From the NCBI RefSeq assembly GCF_006715765.1, contig NZ_VFNV01000001.1:1364001-1428000 (forward strand): a DNA stretch of 64,000 nt. Direction: 5' to 3'. The notes under the pieces are model-generated. The model did no database searches. It worked only from the letters and a program-made list of their open reading frames with translations, and was not told the origin of the DNA. This document shows positions 61,784 through 64,000 of the stretch, piece by piece. This DNA comes from Rarobacter incanus (GTDB lineage Bacteria; Actinomycetota; Actinomycetes; Actinomycetales; Cellulomonadaceae). The position numbers and the translations under genes were made by a program. Within the stretch, counting starts at the first letter, position 1. Each line of letters begins with the position of its first letter.

Positions 61784-62836
61784 ATGAGCGAGCAGGCCGG
61801 TCGCGCACCTCGCCGCCCTACGATTGCTGACGTTGCGCGCTTGGCGAAGACGTCCCGCGGGACGGTGTCGTTCGTCATCAATGACCGGCCCGGGGTTGCA
61901 CCCGCAACCCGCGAGCGCGTTCGCAAGGCCATGGACGAACTTGGCTGGCGACCCAACCAGTTGGCTCGCTCCTTGTCAACGCAGCGCGCGTACGGGATCG
62001 GTTTCATCCTGGCACGCGATCCGCGGGCGCTGAGTTCGGACCCGTTCTTCGGGCCGTTCATTGCGGGCATGGAACAAAAATTGGACGAGGCCGGCCAGTT
62101 CCTTGTCCTGCGTTTCGTGTCGGGCAAGGAATCGGAAATTCAGGCGTATCGCGATCTTGCGGAGCAGGGACGCGTCGATGGGTTTGTCCTCTCCGATCTG
62201 CGTACGGATGATCCCCGGATCGATCTCATTTCGTCGCTGGGCACGCATGCGGTCACGCTCAATGTCGCCGATACGACCACCACCATCCCCGCGGTTTCCC
62301 GTTCGGACGAACCGGGCGTGCTGGCGGCGGTCGATCACCTTGCCGATTTGGGGCACCGGCACATCGCGTATGTCGGCGGGCCGGCGCACTACCTCCACGC
62401 GATCCGCCGCCGTGCGACTTGGCAGGCGGCGCTCGCATCCCGGAACCTCCCGGAGGGGCGATCGGTGCAATCCGACTTCACGGCGGCGGGGGGTTCTGCC
62501 GCAACGGAGCAATTGCTCGACTTGCCCGCGCGGGAGCGCCCGACGGCCATTGTCTACGCGAACGACCTCATGGCTGCCAGCGGGATGTCGGTGGCGATCA
62601 GCCGCGGGATCCGCGTGCCGCAGGAGCTTTCGGTTGTTGGGTATGACGATTTCGAGCTGTCCGCGTACCTAACTCCCTCGCTCACAACGGTGCGAACCGA
62701 CCCGATGGCCTGGGGAGTCGCCGCCATCGATCAGCTCTTGCGGGTCATCGACGGCAAGCCCGCCCGCGATGTTGCGCTCCCCCACCCGGTGCTGGTTCCC
62801 CGCCAGTCGACTGGCCCCGCGCCCCGCACCCGCTAG
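61784..62836 (+). CDS. LacI-family transcriptional regulator
   Basis: The 350-residue repressor has an N-terminal LacI helix-turn-helix (TIADVARLAKTSRGTVSFVI), a hinge with RPNQLARSLST, and a periplasmic-binding-protein-like sugar domain (VGYDDFELSAYLTPSLTTVR). AGGAG precedes the ATG. Downstream is a divergent-free promoter with a CTGAACCGGTTTAG site before the glycosidase paralogue. The same motif occurs before the glycosidase at 1920-5894. It probably represses both until a sugar signal appears; that link is inferred from operator sharing. Confidence 0.9.
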   Translation: MSEQAGRAPRRPTIADVARLAKTSRGTVSFVINDRPGVAPATRERVRKAMDELGWRPNQLARSLSTQRAYGIGFILARDPRALSSDPFFGPFIAGMEQKLDEAGQFLVLRFVSGKESEIQAYRDLAEQGRVDGFVLSDLRTDDPRIDLISSLGTHAVTLNVADTTTTIPAVSRSDEPGVLAAVDHLADLGHRHIAYVGGPAHYLHAIRRRATWQAALASRNLPEGRSVQSDFTAAGGSAATEQLLDLPARERPTAIVYANDLMAASGMSVAISRGIRVPQELSVVGYDDFELSAYLTPSLTTVRTDPMAWGVAAIDQLLRVIDGKPARDVALPHPVLVPRQSTGPAPRTR

Positions 62837-62997
62837 CGCACCGCTCACCGCTCACCGCGCAAACCCGCACGCATCCCCGCGCCCCGCACCCGCCAGCGCA
62901 CCGCGCCCGGCGGTTGCCATTGACAACGATGACCTGAACCGGTTTAGTATGAACAACAACACGTGCACACCGGTGTGCACGACAATCAGGAGCACCC
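62837..62997 (+). promoter_or_regulatory. Promoter, operator and palindrome region for the second glycosidase
   Basis: TTGACA (62920-62925) and TTTAGT (62943-62948) lie 17 bp apart. The LacI-type operator CTGAACCGGTTTAG (62934-62947) overlaps the spacer and -10, so a bound repressor would block polymerase. An 18-bp perfect palindrome GTGCACACCGGTGTGCAC (62963-62980) follows in the leader. AGGAG precedes the ATG at 62998. Upstream, repetitive CCGCACCCGC-type sequence fills the spacer. Confidence 0.75.
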
Positions 62998-64000
62998 ATG
63001 AAACGAATCGTCTTCGCCGGAGCCTGCCTGGCCGCCGGTGCGCTCATTTCCACCGCCTTGGTCCCCGGCGCCGCTCAGGCGGCGCCGGTAGCCGATGCCG
63101 CGGCCCGCACGTCCGCGGTCACGACGGGGTCGTTGACCGATACCTCGTCCGCGCAACAACGCTGGCTATCCGTGGCCGATTCGCGCGTAGTCCTCAACCC
63201 CTACGATTTCGACGCCGCCGGCAACGGTAACTCGGAGATCAGCTACACGGGGGGCAAAAACCTCCCGCTCGCAACCGGGTTCTACGCTCACGACAAGGCA
63301 TTGCACGTGCGCGAGTCTTTGACGACCTACGCCCTGGGCACCAACGATCAGTACGCCCTGAACGAATCCTTCGACTCCAAACCGAGCGGATGGACCACGG
63401 GCAACGCGGAGGCCACCTACTCGGGCGGGAAGGTGACCGTCAAGAACTCCGGCGAAAAATGGGGCTACCTGGCCACCCCTAGCATGTCACTCAACGTGTC
63501 CGTATTCACCAAATTGAAGATCAAGATCGACTCGACCAGCCCCGCGTCGGTCGGCAAGTGGGCGCTCAAGGTCAACACGGGCGGCAGTGACGATCTATCC
63601 CCCGCCCTGCAGGCCGACACCACGAACACCGGCGAACTCACGTTCGACATCGGCGCCTATTTCGCGCAGAAAAACCTCACTGGCGTCCAGGACGTGTCCT
63701 TCCGCATCTGGGCAACGACGTACGGGACCGCAGAGGACACCGTCAGCTACACGATGGATTCGTTCCAGATATTCCGCGGCTCCACCCCCGAGGACGGGCA
63801 ATTGGTGAAGTACACCACTTCCTGGCAATCTGGCCACGGGTGGACTTCCAAGGACACCAATCCCGCGACCATGGCCGACGGCGGAGTCCTGACGCGATCG
63901 GGTTCCAACTACGGCTACGCGCAAAAGCAGATCACCTCCGTGAACCTCACCCAAACGCCCATGGTCACCGTCGCGGTGGGCTCGACCACCGGCAAGTGGG
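62998..64000 (+). CDS. Secreted glycosidase paralogue, N-terminal part (runs off the window)
   Basis: The 334 codons seen encode a signal peptide (ending AAQAA near residue 29) and jelly-roll-like modules parallel to those of the glycosidase at 1920-5894. Shared landmarks are AQQRWLSVADSRVVLNPYDF, GFYAHDKALHVRE, WGYLATPSM, KWALKVNTGGSDDLSP and TFDIGAYF. The catalytic part, if present, lies past the window. Regulation by the adjacent LacI protein is inferred from the operator. Confidence 0.8.
   Translation, partial: MKRIVFAGACLAAGALISTALVPGAAQAAPVADAAARTSAVTTGSLTDTSSAQQRWLSVADSRVVLNPYDFDAAGNGNSEISYTGGKNLPLATGFYAHDKALHVRESLTTYALGTNDQYALNESFDSKPSGWTTGNAEATYSGGKVTVKNSGEKWGYLATPSMSLNVSVFTKLKIKIDSTSPASVGKWALKVNTGGSDDLSPALQADTTNTGELTFDIGAYFAQKNLTGVQDVSFRIWATTYGTAEDTVSYTMDSFQIFRGSTPEDGQLVKYTTSWQSGHGWTSKDTNPATMADGGVLTRSGSNYGYAQKQITSVNLTQTPMVTVAVGSTTGKW

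Overview
The window is high-GC DNA with actinobacterial gene content: a four-gene 'conservon' (sensor kinase, roadblock, DUF742, small GTPase), a DUF5926 protein, many GTG/TTG starts, TGATG and ATGA start/stop overlaps, and an LPVTG sorting signal. It is most likely a chromosomal segment of an Actinomycetota species in the Micrococcales/Actinomycetales range. The genus cannot be named from the sequence.

Layout. 1-1769: non-coding flank, then an IS3-family element (copy 1, 475-1769). 1920-5894: a large secreted six-hairpin glycosidase with a LacI-type operator upstream. 6228-6664: tRNA-Arg and tRNA-Ser. 6829-9796: a malate/lactate-dehydrogenase-like protein with a C-terminal extension, and a ThrE-type exporter. 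9839-12204: two SipW-dependent exported proteins around an ER-type signal peptidase. 12583-17593: two tandem-duplicated lipoproteins facing a small two-cysteine secreted protein, followed by an adaptor-ATPase-permease exporter. This is the best candidate here for an undescribed secreted-peptide system. 17692-21138: a second IS3 copy, opened by a 2152-bp group II intron; removing the intron leaves exactly 1295 bp, the length of copy 1. 21343-21430: tRNA-Ser. 21479-27496: the conservon, whose kinase carries a long repeat-rich tail. 27764-34035: serS, a lipid-kinase-like gene, a large membrane protein, a GT2 glycosyltransferase and DUF5926. 34045-40031: an LPXTG-anchored surface protein coupled to a fibronectin-III protein. 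40185-49981: phosphoglucomutase, a palindrome/repeat region, an FAD oxidase, a GNAT, an MFS carrier, pyruvate oxidase coupled to another MFS carrier, a ferritin-like/VIT1 iron transporter and a small macro-like protein. 50045-55973: ferrochelatase, a CydDC-like ABC pair and isochorismate synthase. 55998-61707: a secreted metalloprotease, NUDIX, DUF4870, a tyrosine phosphatase and an aminotransferase. 61784-64000: a LacI regulator and a second secreted glycosidase paralogue that runs off the end.

How the parts fit. The LacI regulator (61784-62836) probably controls both glycosidase paralogues, which lie about 57 kb apart. Each has a CTRAACCGRTTTAG palindrome in its promoter region. Several genes concern iron, haem or quinones (ferrochelatase, VIT1, isochorismate synthase, pyruvate oxidase, CydDC-like ABC). 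Surface biology is prominent: an LPXTG protein, SipW-dependent exports, an FnIII protein, two Ig-tailed secreted enzymes and two lipoproteins. The two IS3 copies are independently broken but share one nonsense codon, so that codon predates their divergence.
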